Program-made: the position numbers and the translations under genes
Shown: one piece after another, positions 32,749 through 41,077 of the stretch
How positions within the stretch are numbered: position 1 is the stretch's first letter
How the letters are laid out: each line of letters starts with the position of its first letter
Assembly (NCBI GenBank): GCA_016124905.1
Contig: WGMV01000018.1
Span: forward strand, 1-49,991
Source of the DNA: a bacterium
GTDB taxonomy: Bacteria > Pseudomonadota > Alphaproteobacteria > Rickettsiales > RI-342
Direction: 5' to 3'
DNA: 49,991 nucleotides
The notes under the pieces: generated by a model
Told to the model about the DNA's origin: nothing
Seen by the model: the letters and a program-made list of their open reading frames with translations, nothing else
Databases searched by the model: none

Positions 32749-33783
32749 CTACGGAAACAGAGCCGGCGATGCAAGCCCCGCAATCTCATCAAACCCGAAG
32801 CGGATGTTGAAATTCTGAACCGCCTGGCCGGAAGCACCCTTCAGCAGATTATCAATCGCACTCACGATAATCGCCGTGCCTTTTGTCCGTCCCGCAAACA
32901 CATTGATGGCCGCGTGGTTGCTGCCGCGCACCATATGCGTGCTCGGTGCAATCCCCTCATCCAGCACATGCACGAATGCCTCGCCCTCATACTGCTTAAC
33001 CAGCAATTGCCTGAGGGAGGAAGCCGTCTGCCCAGCCTTGGGCTTCACGTAAATAGTGGAAAGAATCCCCCGGTTCATCGGCACCAGGTGCGGCGTGAAT
33101 TCCAGCGCGGCGCTTTCTCCGCCCGCCTTCTTCACTTCCTGTTCCAGCTCGCTCACATGCCGGTGCCCGCCGATGCCATAAGCCGCAAACCCTTCGTTCA
33201 CCTCGCAAAACAGGCTGCTCTCCTTGGCCCCGCGCCCCGCGCCGGACGTGCCGGACTTGCTGTCGGCAATGATGCGGTCCACCTCAATGGCTCCCGCCTG
33301 CAGCAGTGGCAACACCGGCAGCAATACCGAGGTCGGGTAGCAACCCGGGCAGGCGATGATGCGCGTATTCCGAATCGCCTCCCGCGCCAGTTCGCTCAGT
33401 GCATACACCGCTTGCTTCTGCAGTTCCGGCGCCCGGTGCGCATGGCCATACCAGGTCGCGTAGCTTCCCACATCGTTCAAACGGAAATCCGCCGAAAGGT
33501 CGATCACCACCACATGCTCAGGAATGGCCGCAATCACCTCCTGCGAGGCGCCGTGGGGCAGGGCGCAGAAAGCCACCTCCACCTGGCTCCAGTCCACCTG
33601 CTCCACCGTAATCAGCTCCGGAAGCTTCAGCCAAGCCAGGTGCGGAAACACCGCGCCCATGCTCTGCCCAGCCTTGCGGTCGGCGCACAGTGTGGTGAGG
33701 GTGACGTTGGGATGGCCGGAAAGCAAACGCACCAGCTCCGCACCTGTATAACCGCTCGCCCCGATAATGGCTGCTTTAACCAT
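32749..33783 (-). CDS. argC: N-acetyl-gamma-glutamyl-phosphate reductase
   Basis: A 344-residue NADPH-dependent enzyme of arginine synthesis (third step, semialdehyde formation). The cofactor motif IGASGYTGAELVRLL is at the N-terminus, and the active-site Cys is in RIIACPGCYPTSVLLP (about residue 155). DSKSGTSGAGRGAKESSLF and GGHRHVSELEQE are family-specific. The start MVKAAIIGASG has AGGGGG 6 bases upstream. The 32 additional codons of the longer frame are translated REP sequence and are rejected. It follows rpsI on the same strand, an arrangement common in alphaproteobacteria. Confidence 0.95.
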   Translation of the reverse strand: MVKAAIIGASGYTGAELVRLLSGHPNVTLTTLCADRKAGQSMGAVFPHLAWLKLPELITVEQVDWSQVEVAFCALPHGASQEVIAAIPEHVVVIDLSADFRLNDVGSYATWYGHAHRAPELQKQAVYALSELAREAIRNTRIIACPGCYPTSVLLPVLPLLQAGAIEVDRIIADSKSGTSGAGRGAKESSLFCEVNEGFAAYGIGGHRHVSELEQEVKKAGGESAALEFTPHLVPMNRGILSTIYVKPKAGQTASSLRQLLVKQYEGEAFVHVLDEGIAPSTHMVRGSNHAAINVFAGRTKGTAIIVSAIDNLLKGASGQAVQNFNIRFGFDEIAGLASPALFP

Positions 33784-33820
33784 GAATGCCCCCTGTAAAA
33801 CACCCCCTGGCCGCCAATCT

Positions 33821-33859
33821 CCCTCTCCCCGCTTGCGGGGAGAGGGTAGGGGTGAGGGG
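33821..33859. repeat. REP-like element upstream of argC
   Basis: A hairpin CCCTCTCCCCGC-TT-GCGGGGAGAGGG is followed by TAGGGGTGAGGGG. It lies between the rpsI terminator and the argC ribosome-binding site. With the copy at 32705-32743 it forms direct repeats bracketing argC. Confidence 0.85.
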
Positions 33860-33876
33860 AAGATTAAAAAAACCAA

Positions 33877-33905
33877 CAAAAAAGGGCGCTTCCGAAGAAG
33901 CGCCC
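33877..33905 (-). terminator. Rho-independent terminator of rplM-rpsI
   Basis: On the minus strand the 9-bp stem GGGCGCTTC / GAAGCGCCC has a TTCG tetraloop and is followed by TTTTTTG. It starts 25 bases past the rpsI stop, separating rpsI from argC. Confidence 0.9.
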
Positions 33906-33930
33906 CGACTTGTGTAGAATATACGTAAGC

Positions 33931-34362
33931 CTAGCGCTTCGAGAACTGGAAGCGACGACGGGCTTTCTTACGGCCGTATTTCTTACGCTCAACCGCACGG
34001 CTGTCGCGGGTCAGGAAGCCGCCCTGGCGCAGCACGACGTGGAAGGACGGGTCGAACTTGTCCAGCGCGCGGCTGATGCCGTGACGTACGGCGCCGGCCT
34101 GGCCGGACAAACCGCCACCGATCACGGTGCACATCACATCAAAGCCTTTTTCGCGGTTCACCGCGCCGAACGGCTGGCGCAGGATCATCTGCAGCACCGG
34201 ACGGGCGAAGTATTTTTCCATCGGGCGGCCATTGACGACGATCTTGCCGCTGCCGCTCTTGATCCACACGCGGGCAGATGCCTCTTTACGGCGACCGCCG
34301 GAGTAAGCACGACCCAGTTTATCCACTTCGGATTTACGCTCAGTAGCTTGCGCGATCGTCAT
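33931..34362 (-). CDS. rpsI: 30S ribosomal protein S9
   Basis: A 143-residue ribosomal protein of the small-subunit head, contacting P-site tRNA by its C-terminal tail. Diagnostic segments are [37 protein letters not shown] and the basic tail [18 protein letters not shown], complete to the terminal Lys-Arg. Its ATG overlaps the rplM stop by one base (TAATG), so the two are translationally coupled as in most bacteria. A terminator follows. Confidence 0.97.
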   Translation of the reverse strand: MTIAQATERKSEVDKLGRAYSGGRRKEASARVWIKSGSGKIVVNGRPMEKYFARPVLQMILRQPFGAVNREKGFDVMCTVIGGGLSGQAGAVRHGISRALDKFDPSFHVVLRQGGFLTRDSRAVERKKYGRKKARRRFQFSKR

Positions 34363-34829
34363 TAGGCAGCCTTTTTATTCTTCGGGTTAAGGGAGGCGAA
34401 GTCATACGCAACCGGCTTTTGTGCTTCGTGCGGATGGCTCGGGCCTGCGTAAACATGCAGCTTGGTCAGCTGGGCGCGGGCCAGAGGGCTTTCCTTCGGC
34501 ATCATGCGCTCAACGGCTTTCTGGATCACGCGCTCGGGGTATTTGCCTTCCAGCACCTTGCGGGCGGTCGTGTCCTTGATACCACCCGGGTGGCCCGTGT
34601 GGTGATAATAGATTTTCTCTTCGCGTTTTTTGCCGGTCAAAACGACTTTCTCGGCATTCACGATGATCACATTGTCACCGGTATCGATGAACGGGGTGAA
34701 AATCCCTTTGTTTTTACCGCGCAGGATGTTGGCCACGTGCGAGGCAAGGCGACCCAGCACCAGACCTTCGGCATCGATAACAAGCCATTTTTTCTCAACC
34801 TCGGCGGGTTTTGCAATGAAGCTACGCAT
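34362..34829 (-). CDS. rplM: 50S ribosomal protein L13
   Basis: A 155-residue large-subunit protein important for early 50S assembly. Typical sequence includes [40 protein letters not shown] and [20 protein letters not shown]. The start [12 protein letters not shown] was preferred over one three codons upstream, since the family begins at this Met. Upstream (34830-35191) there is no gene; it holds the expected promoter and an inverted REP pair before dapB. Confidence 0.96.
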   Translation of the reverse strand: MRSFIAKPAEVEKKWLVIDAEGLVLGRLASHVANILRGKNKGIFTPFIDTGDNVIIVNAEKVVLTGKKREEKIYYHHTGHPGGIKDTTARKVLEGKYPERVIQKAVERMMPKESPLARAQLTKLHVYAGPSHPHEAQKPVAYDFASLNPKNKKAA

Positions 34830-35191
34830 GGGTACCACAATAGTTATTGTTGTATTTTAGGCGCATAACCTGCCAGCTCGGGCGGCTCTGCACGAAAAAA
34901 GGAGTGTCTGCTTAACGCAAACACCCCGCACCGTCAAGCGATAAACGAATAGTTTTTTAACAAATTCCCCGCCCCCGCAAACGCTCCTGATTTCCGCTCC
35001 ACCCCTCACCCCAACCCTCTCCCGCAAGGGGAGAGGGGGCAGGCCGGCTTGCTTAATCTGCGGAGCCACACGCCGCCTGTAACTCCCTCTCCCCTTGCGG
35101 GAGAGGGTTGGGGTGAGGGGGTATCTTAATAATAGCGGGTGAGGGGGCCTCACAATAATAGAGGCAAATCCTGCGCACCAACCCTGCCAGT
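34830..35191. other. Gene-free stretch between rplM and dapB with an inverted REP pair
   Basis: The part next to rplM (34830-35000) is AT-rich in places and presumably holds the rplM promoter. CTCCTGATTTCCGCTCC leads into the repeat pair at 35002-35120. Beyond it no frame with coding character was seen before the dapB stop at 35192. No terminator was recognised for dapB other than the repeat. Confidence 0.6.
35002..35120. repeat. Perfect 36-bp inverted repeat of the CCCTCTCC REP family
   Basis: Arm one is 35002-35037, beginning CCCCTCACCCCAACCCTCTC. Arm two, 35085-35120, is its exact reverse complement, and 47 bases lie between. Each arm also contains its own hairpin CCCTCTCCC...GGGAGAGGG. 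The layout resembles a bacterial interspersed mosaic element. Confidence 0.92.
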
Positions 35192-36007
35192 CTACTTTTG
35201 CCCCAAACTACCCACCATATCCTTCATATGCCACAGCTTCCCGGCCTTCTGTCCCGCCAGCCACCGCGCCGCCGCCAACGCCCCGTGGGCGAACACATCC
35301 CGCTTGCTGGCCTTATGGGTCAGCTCCAGCCTTTCGCCCTCAGCGGCGAACATCACCGTATGGTCGCCCACCACGTCGCCCCCGCGCAGCACGGCCATGC
35401 CGATGCTCCCTGGCCTGCGCTCCCCGGTGAAGCCGTGGCGGCTATGCACCATCTCATCCTTCAGGCTCACATTGCGCCCGCGCGCCGCCGCCTCTGCCAG
35501 CGCCATCGCCGTGCCGGAAGGCGCATCCGCCTTATGCCGATGGTGCATCTCCACCAGCTCAATATCATATTCCGGCCCCAGCAGCCGCGCCGTCTGCTCC
35601 ACCAGCGCCACCAGCACATTCACGCCCAGACTCATATTAGGTGACCATAACAGCCGCGCCTCTTTAGCCAGCTGGTTCAGCGTCGCGAACTGCGAATCAT
35701 CCAGCCCCGTCGTGCCGCACACCATTGCCTTCCCATGCTTCGCCGCCAGCGTCGCATAATAAACAGAAGGCTGCGGCCGCGTAAAATCCACGATCACATC
35801 CGAAGCCGCCACAAACGCCTCCGCATCATCCCCAATCAACACCCCGGCATCCGCCACCCCCGCCAGACGCCCCGCATCCAACCCCAGCGCCGCATCCCCC
35901 TTATTCGTAATCGCCGCCCCTAGCCGCATATCCCGCTGTCCAGAAAGCGCCGCCACCAACGCCTTGCCCATACGCCCCGTGGCGCCTGTAATGCCAATCT
36001 TCAACAT
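35192..36007 (-). CDS. dapB: 4-hydroxy-tetrahydrodipicolinate reductase
   Basis: A 271-residue NAD(P)H-dependent enzyme of the diaminopimelate/lysine pathway. The cofactor motif is IGITGATGRMGKALVAAL at the N-terminus, VDFTRPQPSVYY follows, and CGTTGLDD precedes the catalytic ELVEMHHRHKADAPSGTA (His pair and Lys near residues 155-160). The starting ATG is preceded by no strong ribosome-binding site. It stands apart from lysC, the first enzyme of the same route. To the left an inverted REP pair follows; to the right lies an AT-rich spacer. Confidence 0.95.
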   Translation of the reverse strand: MLKIGITGATGRMGKALVAALSGQRDMRLGAAITNKGDAALGLDAGRLAGVADAGVLIGDDAEAFVAASDVIVDFTRPQPSVYYATLAAKHGKAMVCGTTGLDDSQFATLNQLAKEARLLWSPNMSLGVNVLVALVEQTARLLGPEYDIELVEMHHRHKADAPSGTAMALAEAAARGRNVSLKDEMVHSRHGFTGERRPGSIGMAVLRGGDVVGDHTVMFAAEGERLELTHKASKRDVFAHGALAAARWLAGQKAGKLWHMKDMVGSLGQK

Positions 36008-36172
36008 ACTGTATCTAATGCCTATATTATAATGCTAAATTGTAATGTGGATGCCCAGACTTATGACAAAATAATGTGGATAGCCAGCAGAAGGATAGTC
36101 TTACCTAGTAAATAAGGTTGGATTTGATTCTGGTAGAGCAGGGTGGTTTTTTAGCGATATGCAAAATCCATA

Positions 36173-36181
36173 TGCTATAGT
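36173..36181 (+). promoter_or_regulatory. Extended -10 promoter very close to the ankyrin lipoprotein start
   Basis: TGCTATAGT is a good extended -10 box. Only 6 bases separate it from the ATG at 36188, so the transcript would begin at or next to the start codon. No ribosome-binding site is seen before the ATG, which fits leaderless translation. No convincing -35 box is present. Confidence 0.4.
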
Positions 36182-36187
36182 GCTAGC

Positions 36188-36868
36188 ATGAAAATAGCGC
36201 ACATCATGTTAGCGTTTAGTCTTCTTCTTATTAGCGCGTGCAGTATCAAGCCTGCCGTTACGTCTGCCACTAAGGATGAATATCCAATTCGCGAGCCAAC
36301 CCTTTCTACAACAAGAAGAACATATCAGTCAGTTGACGGTATGCAGCTTGCACAAGCTTTGGCAAAAAAAGACAATGCAACCGCCTCAAGATTGCTGGAA
36401 GAGTCAGGTAATAAATTGGCGAATACTAAGTATCGATCCAAAGGTTGTTTTCATCATAAAGAAGAAGGGGTTATTTTTTTGACCCTCAAAAATCCAGAAA
36501 TGCTTGCGATGCTTTTAGATTATGGTGCTGACATTGAATCGCGCAATCGAGACGGTCAGACTCCTTTGTTGAATGCAACGTCTTACGCATTGCCGCAAAC
36601 GGTTGCTTTATTAATTAAAAAAGGTGCTAATCCCAATGCCGTTCTCACCATTGAAGCAACGCGCACATGCGATTGGAATGGCAAACAGCATATATGCAAA
36701 GATATGCCAGAACAAAAATTGACCGCTTTGGATATCGCACGTCATAATCTCAAAGCTTATACGAAATCTAAAATTCTTGCAGAACAAGAGCAAAAAATAC
36801 ACGACTACAACCATATTATAAAAATACTGGAGCCAATAACAGAACAGTCCAAATCTCAAACTAGATGA
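36188..36868 (+). CDS. Ankyrin-repeat lipoprotein, AT-rich (probably acquired)
   Basis: A 226-residue protein with a lipoprotein signal peptide (MKIAHIMLAFSLLLIS) and lipobox LISAC, Cys near residue 18. Ankyrin-like repeats cover about residues 50-200: MQLAQALAKKDNATASRLLE, LAMLLDYGADIESRNRDGQT and VALLIKKGANPNAVL. A charged helical tail follows. Codons and base composition are clearly more AT-rich than the surroundings, and the gene lies next to tRNA-Val, which suggests recent acquisition. Two Cys in a loop (TCDWNGKQHICKD) may form a disulfide. The function is unknown. It is a single-gene unit with its own promoter. Confidence 0.82.
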   Translation: MKIAHIMLAFSLLLISACSIKPAVTSATKDEYPIREPTLSTTRRTYQSVDGMQLAQALAKKDNATASRLLEESGNKLANTKYRSKGCFHHKEEGVIFLTLKNPEMLAMLLDYGADIESRNRDGQTPLLNATSYALPQTVALLIKKGANPNAVLTIEATRTCDWNGKQHICKDMPEQKLTALDIARHNLKAYTKSKILAEQEQKIHDYNHIIKILEPITEQSKSQTR

Positions 36869-36931
36869 TTGCCGGTTTATGATTACCGCATATTGGCCAT
36901 ATGTGCAGCGTGTGAATTTTGTATAAAACTA

Positions 36932-37008
36932 TGGTGGGCGATAATGGACTCGAACCATCGACCTCTACGATGTCAACGTAGCGCTCTAACCAGCTGAGCT
37001 AATCGCCC
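36932..37008 (-). tRNA. tRNA-Val (anticodon GAC)
   Basis: A 77-nt cloverleaf on the minus strand. The acceptor stem GGGCGAT pairs with ATCGCCC, followed by discriminator A and an encoded CCA. The anticodon stem CTACG encloses TTGACAT, giving GAC. The T-arm contains GGTTCGAGTCC. It lies 63 bases beyond the convergent AT-rich ankyrin gene. Confidence 0.96.
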
Positions 37009-37066
37009 GCGCATCTGGTAGGGCACGCCTATAGCCAGTTTGTTGCGTCCGTTCAACCTTATTTCT

Positions 37067-37132
37067 GTCATTCCAGCGAAAGCTGGAATCCAGCCTTTCC
37101 GCCCTCTGGATTCCAGCTTTCGCTGGAATGAC
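37067..37132. repeat. Inverted pair of CATTCCAGC-type REP elements
   Basis: GTCATTCCAGCGAAAGCTGG continues to AATCCAG at 37093; the reverse copy runs 37107-37132. A 13-base spacer separates them, so a long hairpin can form. The lipB stop codon follows within 2 bases (37135). Confidence 0.9.
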
Positions 37133-37134
37133 GG

Positions 37135-37788
37135 TTATGTGCCCATGAGCGTGGCGTCAAACACCTTCGCAAAAGCCCGCTTCAGGCTCTCATCCACCTC
37201 CGCCATGCTGGCCGTGATGCCGAGCGCCTGCAGCGAGGTCACGCCGAATTCCTTGATGCCACAGGGCACGATACCGCCGAAATGAGACAGCTCCGGCTGC
37301 ACATTCAGCGCAATGCCGTGAAAGCTCACCCATTTCCGCACCCGCACGCCGAGGGCAGCAATCTTAGCTTCGCCGGTAGGCGTCTCCACCCACACCCCCA
37401 CGCGCCCCTCGCGCACATTCCCCTCAATGCCGAAATCCTTCAGCGCCAGGATGATCCATTGCTCCAGGTCCCGCACATAGCAACGGATATCCTTGCCCTT
37501 GCACCCCGGCCTGTCCGCCAGCGGCATCATCACATAGCCCACCCGCTGCCCCGGCCCGTGATAAGTATATTCCCCCCCGCGCCCCGCGCGATAGACCGGA
37601 AACCCGCCCGCATCCAGCAAATCCCCCTCCTTGGCGGATGTACCCGCCGTATAAAGGGGAGGGTGCTCCAGAAACCACAGCAGCGGCGGCTTTTCACCCG
37701 CCGCAATCGCTTCCACCCGCGCTTCCATCGCGGCCAGCGCTTCTTCATAAGGAACAAGGCCGTTACTGAACCTGTATTCTACCTGCAT
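37135..37788 (-). CDS. lipB: Octanoyl-[ACP]:protein N-octanoyltransferase LipB
   Basis: A 217-residue enzyme that transfers octanoate from ACP to lipoyl domains, the first step of lipoate assembly. Signature stretches are [20 protein letters not shown], the catalytic Lys in [20 protein letters not shown] and the catalytic Cys in [18 protein letters not shown]. Length fits the family. The start [18 protein letters not shown] lies close to a second REP pair. Both its ends are therefore bordered by the same type of element. Confidence 0.95.
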   Translation of the reverse strand: MQVEYRFSNGLVPYEEALAAMEARVEAIAAGEKPPLLWFLEHPPLYTAGTSAKEGDLLDAGGFPVYRAGRGGEYTYHGPGQRVGYVMMPLADRPGCKGKDIRCYVRDLEQWIILALKDFGIEGNVREGRVGVWVETPTGEAKIAALGVRVRKWVSFHGIALNVQPELSHFGGIVPCGIKEFGVTSLQALGITASMAEVDESLKRAFAKVFDATLMGT

Positions 37789-37801
37789 GGCACCCCACCA
37801 C

Positions 37802-37900
37802 CGTCATTCCAGCGAAAGCTGGAATCCAACAGGCGTAGAGCCCCCACAGCCCATGCCGGTTGCCCGGCCAGCCTGGATTCCAGCTTTCGCTGGAATGACG
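37802..37900. repeat. Inverted pair of CATTCCAGC-type REP elements upstream of lipB
   Basis: CGTCATTCCAGCGAAAGCTG runs from 37802 to about 37828, and its reverse copy spans 37873-37900. The stem-forming core matches that of the pairs at 17998 and 37067. Together with the latter it brackets lipB. Confidence 0.9.
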
Positions 37901-37986
37901 GACAGGTTGATTGCAACATGCATATTAATCTGGGTTGCTTCGCCATAAACACTGTGATAGAGCCCACCTCCTATCTGTCAAGGCGT

Positions 37987-38071
37987 GCGGTCATGGCGGA
38001 ATTGGTAGACGCGCAGCGTTGAGGTCGCTGTGGGGCAACCCGTGGAAGTTCGAGTCTTCTTGACCGCACCA
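37987..38071 (+). tRNA. tRNA-Leu (anticodon GAG)
   Basis: An 85-nt class II tRNA with a long variable arm. The acceptor stem GCGGTCA pairs with TGACCGC, followed by A and an encoded CCA. The anticodon stem-loop CAGCG-TTGAGGT-CGCTG gives GAG. The variable arm TGGGGCAACCCG is clear. mgtE starts 63 bases downstream. Confidence 0.96.
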
Positions 38072-38134
38072 TATGTGGAATGAAACTGGGTAAATGATTA
38101 TCGGTTAATGTTGATGTAAAAAAGGGGCTGGTAA

Positions 38135-39703
38135 ATGACCAAAAAACCAGAAAAAAAACCTGCTCCCATCAAAGCCGCCACCCTTGCCGCTAAAAAGAAA
38201 ATCAAGGTCACCCCCGCGCAAAAAACCGCGCTGAAGGCCGCCCCGTCCAAAAAGCTTGCCAGCAAAAAACCCATCGAGCCGGAATTGATCGAGCTGGAAA
38301 TCGCCGGTTCTTATGCGCTGGAGGCCGAATCCAACCACAGCACCGAATTCTCCGAGAACCTTATCGCCGACGAAAGCTTCGTCCGCAACCTTTCCAGCCT
38401 GCTGATCGAAGGCCACGACGCCCAGGTGCGCGAGCAGATCAGCGGCCTCCACCCGGCCGATATCGCCTATGTGCTGGACATGCTTTCCGCCGAATCCCGC
38501 CATCACATGATGGTGCTGCTGGGCGATGACTTCGACCCCGCCACGCTGGAAAACCTGGAGCATGACGTCGCCTGCGACGTGCTGGCCTTCTTCGGCCCCG
38601 AGCGCGCCGGCAAGCTCGTGGCCGAACTCGAGCCCGACGAGGCCGTCTGGGTGCTGGAGGACATGGAGGACGACCTGCAGCGCGCCATCCTCGACGCGCT
38701 GCCCGCCGAAAAACGCCAGAAGGTCGAAGAAGGTCTCAGCTACCCGGATTCGAGCGTGGGCCGTCTGATGCAGAAACGCATCGTGCTGGTGCCGGAATTC
38801 TGGACCGTGGGCAACACCATCGACTACATGCGCAGCCAGCCCAACCTGCCGGATGAGTTCTACTCCGTCTTCGTGGTGGATGCCCGCAACCGCCCCGTCG
38901 GCACGCTGCTGGTCAGCAAGGTGCTGCGCGCCAAACGGCACGAGAAGATACGCAGCCTCATGAACACCGAGCTGCGCGTCATCCCCGCCAGCATGGACCA
39001 GGAGGAAGCCGCGCTGCTCTTCCAGAAATACAATCTCGTTTCCGCCCCCGTGGTGCACCCCAACGGGCGTATCCTGGGCATGATCACCATTGAAGACATC
39101 ATCGACGTGATCGAGGAAGAGGCCGACGAGGATCTGCTCAGCATGGGCGGCATCAGCGCCGGGCAGGACATCAACACCGGCGCGTCCGAAACGGTGAAAC
39201 GCCGCTTCCCCTGGCTCTTCGTCAACATGATCACCGCCGTGATGTCCGTTACCGTCATCACCCATTTCCAGGGCGCCATTCAGCATCTGGTGGCCTTGGC
39301 CGCGCTCATGCCCGTGGTGGCCTCCCTCGGTGGCAACGCGGGCACCCAAACCATGACCGTGACCGTCCGCGCCCTTGCCAACCGGGAGCTGACAGGCGTC
39401 AACATCTGGCGCGTGGTGTTCAAGGAGCTCGCCGTATCCATGATGCACGGCGCCATGTTCGCCGCGCTCGCCATGTCCGCCGTCATGGTCTGGCAGCGCG
39501 ACTGGTATCTCGGCATGGTGCTCGGCATCGCCATCATGGGCAATCTGCTTTGCGCCGGGCTGGCGGGCGTGTCCATTCCCTACCTCCTCAGCCGCATGCG
39601 GGCGGACCCGGCCATTTCATCTGGGGTCTTCCTAACGGCGATAACCGATGCTATGGGGTTCTTTGCCTTTCTCGGCCTCGCAACCATCTTTCTCCTCAGC
39701 TAG
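38135..39703 (+). CDS. mgtE: Magnesium transporter MgtE
   Basis: A 522-residue Mg2+ channel. A Lys/Ala-rich N-terminal extension of about 45 residues, not usual in the family, precedes the N domain (HPADIAYVLDMLSAESRHHM). Two CBS domains follow, with SVFVVDARNRPVGTLLVSKV and HPNGRILGMITIEDIIDVIE. The membrane part from about residue 360 has the signature LMPVVASLGGNAGTQTMTV. The last helices include AISSGVFLTAITDAMGFFAF with the conserved pore Asp. The cytosolic domains close the pore at high Mg2+. A good ribosome-binding site precedes the ATG. tdh follows after 8 bases. Confidence 0.95.
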   Translation: MTKKPEKKPAPIKAATLAAKKKIKVTPAQKTALKAAPSKKLASKKPIEPELIELEIAGSYALEAESNHSTEFSENLIADESFVRNLSSLLIEGHDAQVREQISGLHPADIAYVLDMLSAESRHHMMVLLGDDFDPATLENLEHDVACDVLAFFGPERAGKLVAELEPDEAVWVLEDMEDDLQRAILDALPAEKRQKVEEGLSYPDSSVGRLMQKRIVLVPEFWTVGNTIDYMRSQPNLPDEFYSVFVVDARNRPVGTLLVSKVLRAKRHEKIRSLMNTELRVIPASMDQEEAALLFQKYNLVSAPVVHPNGRILGMITIEDIIDVIEEEADEDLLSMGGISAGQDINTGASETVKRRFPWLFVNMITAVMSVTVITHFQGAIQHLVALAALMPVVASLGGNAGTQTMTVTVRALANRELTGVNIWRVVFKELAVSMMHGAMFAALAMSAVMVWQRDWYLGMVLGIAIMGNLLCAGLAGVSIPYLLSRMRADPAISSGVFLTAITDAMGFFAFLGLATIFLLS

Positions 39704-39711
39704 GATAAAAA

Positions 39712-40743
39712 ATGAAAGCACTCGTCAAAGCCAAAAACGAACCCGGCCTCTGGCTGCAGGATGTTCCTGTACCCGAAATCGGCCCCGGCGATGTGCTCAT
39801 CCGCGTGCAGAAAACCGGTATCTGCGGCACCGATCTCCACATCTATCTGTGGGATGAATGGGCGCAGAAAACCATCCCCACCCCCATGGTGGTCGGGCAT
39901 GAATTTGTCGGCATCGTCGATAAGGTCGGCGAAATGGTCACCGCCGTCAAACCGGGGGACCGCGTCTCCGCCGAAGGCCACGTGGTATGCGGTCGTTGCC
40001 GCAACTGCATGGCGGGCAGCCGCCATCTGTGCGCTTTCACCAAGGGCATTGGCGTCAACCGCCCCGGCAGCTTCGCGGAATATGTCTCCGTGCCGGAAAG
40101 CAATGTCTGGAAATGCCACCCCGACATCCCCGACGACCTCTACGCGATTTTCGACCCCCTTGGCAACGCCACCCACACCGCGCTTTCCTACGATCTGGTG
40201 GGTGAGGATGTGCTCATCACCGGCGCGGGCCCCATCGGTGCCATGGCCGCCGCCGTTGCCCGCAAAGCCGGCGCCCGCCACGTCGTCATCACCGATGTGA
40301 ACCCCTACCGCCTTGAACTGGCCAAAAAACTCGGCGCCACCGCCACCGTCAACGTCACCAGCGAGAAGCTGGAGGATGTGCAGGCCAAACTCGGCATGAC
40401 CGAAGGCTTCGACGTGGGCCTTGAAATGTCCGGCCACCCGTCCGGCATTCAGACCATGGTTGCCAACATGCGCCACGGCGGTAGCATCGCGCTGCTCGGC
40501 ATCCTGCCGTCCGGCACCGGGCTGGACTGGGACAAGGTGATCTTCAAGGGCCTCAAGCTCAAAGGCATCTACGGCCGCGAGATGTACGAGACCTGGTACA
40601 AAATGACCGCCCTGCTGCAAAACGGCATGGATATCGACCCCATCATCACCCACCGCCTGCCGTATCATGAGTTCGAAAAAGGCTTCACCGCCATGAAAGC
40701 CGGACAGTCCGGCAAAGTCGTCCTCGACTGGAGCGTCATCTAA
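39712..40743 (+). CDS. tdh: L-threonine 3-dehydrogenase
   Basis: A 343-residue zinc-dependent medium-chain dehydrogenase converting L-threonine to 2-amino-3-ketobutyrate. Catalytic zinc ligands are in [11 protein letters not shown] and VVGHEFVG. The four structural-zinc cysteines are in [15 protein letters not shown]. The cofactor loop is [20 protein letters not shown]. The C-terminal [13 protein letters not shown] is characteristic of Tdh. Kbl, which takes the product, lies 334 bases downstream, separated by a small ORF. Expression together with kbl, and perhaps mgtE, is likely. Confidence 0.95.
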   Translation: MKALVKAKNEPGLWLQDVPVPEIGPGDVLIRVQKTGICGTDLHIYLWDEWAQKTIPTPMVVGHEFVGIVDKVGEMVTAVKPGDRVSAEGHVVCGRCRNCMAGSRHLCAFTKGIGVNRPGSFAEYVSVPESNVWKCHPDIPDDLYAIFDPLGNATHTALSYDLVGEDVLITGAGPIGAMAAAVARKAGARHVVITDVNPYRLELAKKLGATATVNVTSEKLEDVQAKLGMTEGFDVGLEMSGHPSGIQTMVANMRHGGSIALLGILPSGTGLDWDKVIFKGLKLKGIYGREMYETWYKMTALLQNGMDIDPIITHRLPYHEFEKGFTAMKAGQSGKVVLDWSVI

Positions 40744-40768
40744 CGGCAATATCAGGCTGTTATCGGTA

Positions 40769-41014
40769 ATGTTTGAGCTTCTCACCGGGGATGTGACGCA
40801 GCTGGGCGATAGCCTGCGCGACCTGGTCGCCAATCAGGCGGGAATGGTCGCCGCCATGGTGTTATACGCCGCTGGCGCGGGGGTCGAGGCGCTTTGGAGC
40901 CGGATGACGCATGCCGACCTAAACCTGCTGGAAAGCCCCGAAGCCAAATCCGCCGTGGAGGAGGACCTGATGGCGGTCATTCGCCAGGCGGGTGAACAGA
41001 GCCGCAATCTCTAG
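40769..41014 (+). CDS. Small hypothetical protein between tdh and kbl
   Basis: An 81-residue frame (MFELLTGDVTQLGDSLRDLV). It has one hydrophobic stretch at about 25-43 (GMVAAMVLYAAGAGVEAL), then an acidic helical end (EDLMAVIRQAGEQSRNL). The composition is compatible with a real protein, but the ribosome-binding site is weak and no family was recognised. It starts 25 bases after tdh and ends 63 bases before kbl, in the same direction, so co-transcription is expected if it is real. Confidence 0.5.
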   Translation: MFELLTGDVTQLGDSLRDLVANQAGMVAAMVLYAAGAGVEALWSRMTHADLNLLESPEAKSAVEEDLMAVIRQAGEQSRNL

Positions 41015-41077
41015 GCGGCTTGCGCCTTGCCACAATTGCTGTAATTTGCCGTGATTCATTTTTCTCAGGTAATCCAC

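Noticed and set aside
33784-33879. N-terminal extension of argC
   Set aside because: These 32 codons translate a REP element, and a strong ribosome-binding site precedes the later ATG.
36869-37010. Complete integrated element at tRNA-Val
   Set aside because: No integrase, no direct repeat of the tRNA 3' end and only one AT-rich gene were found.
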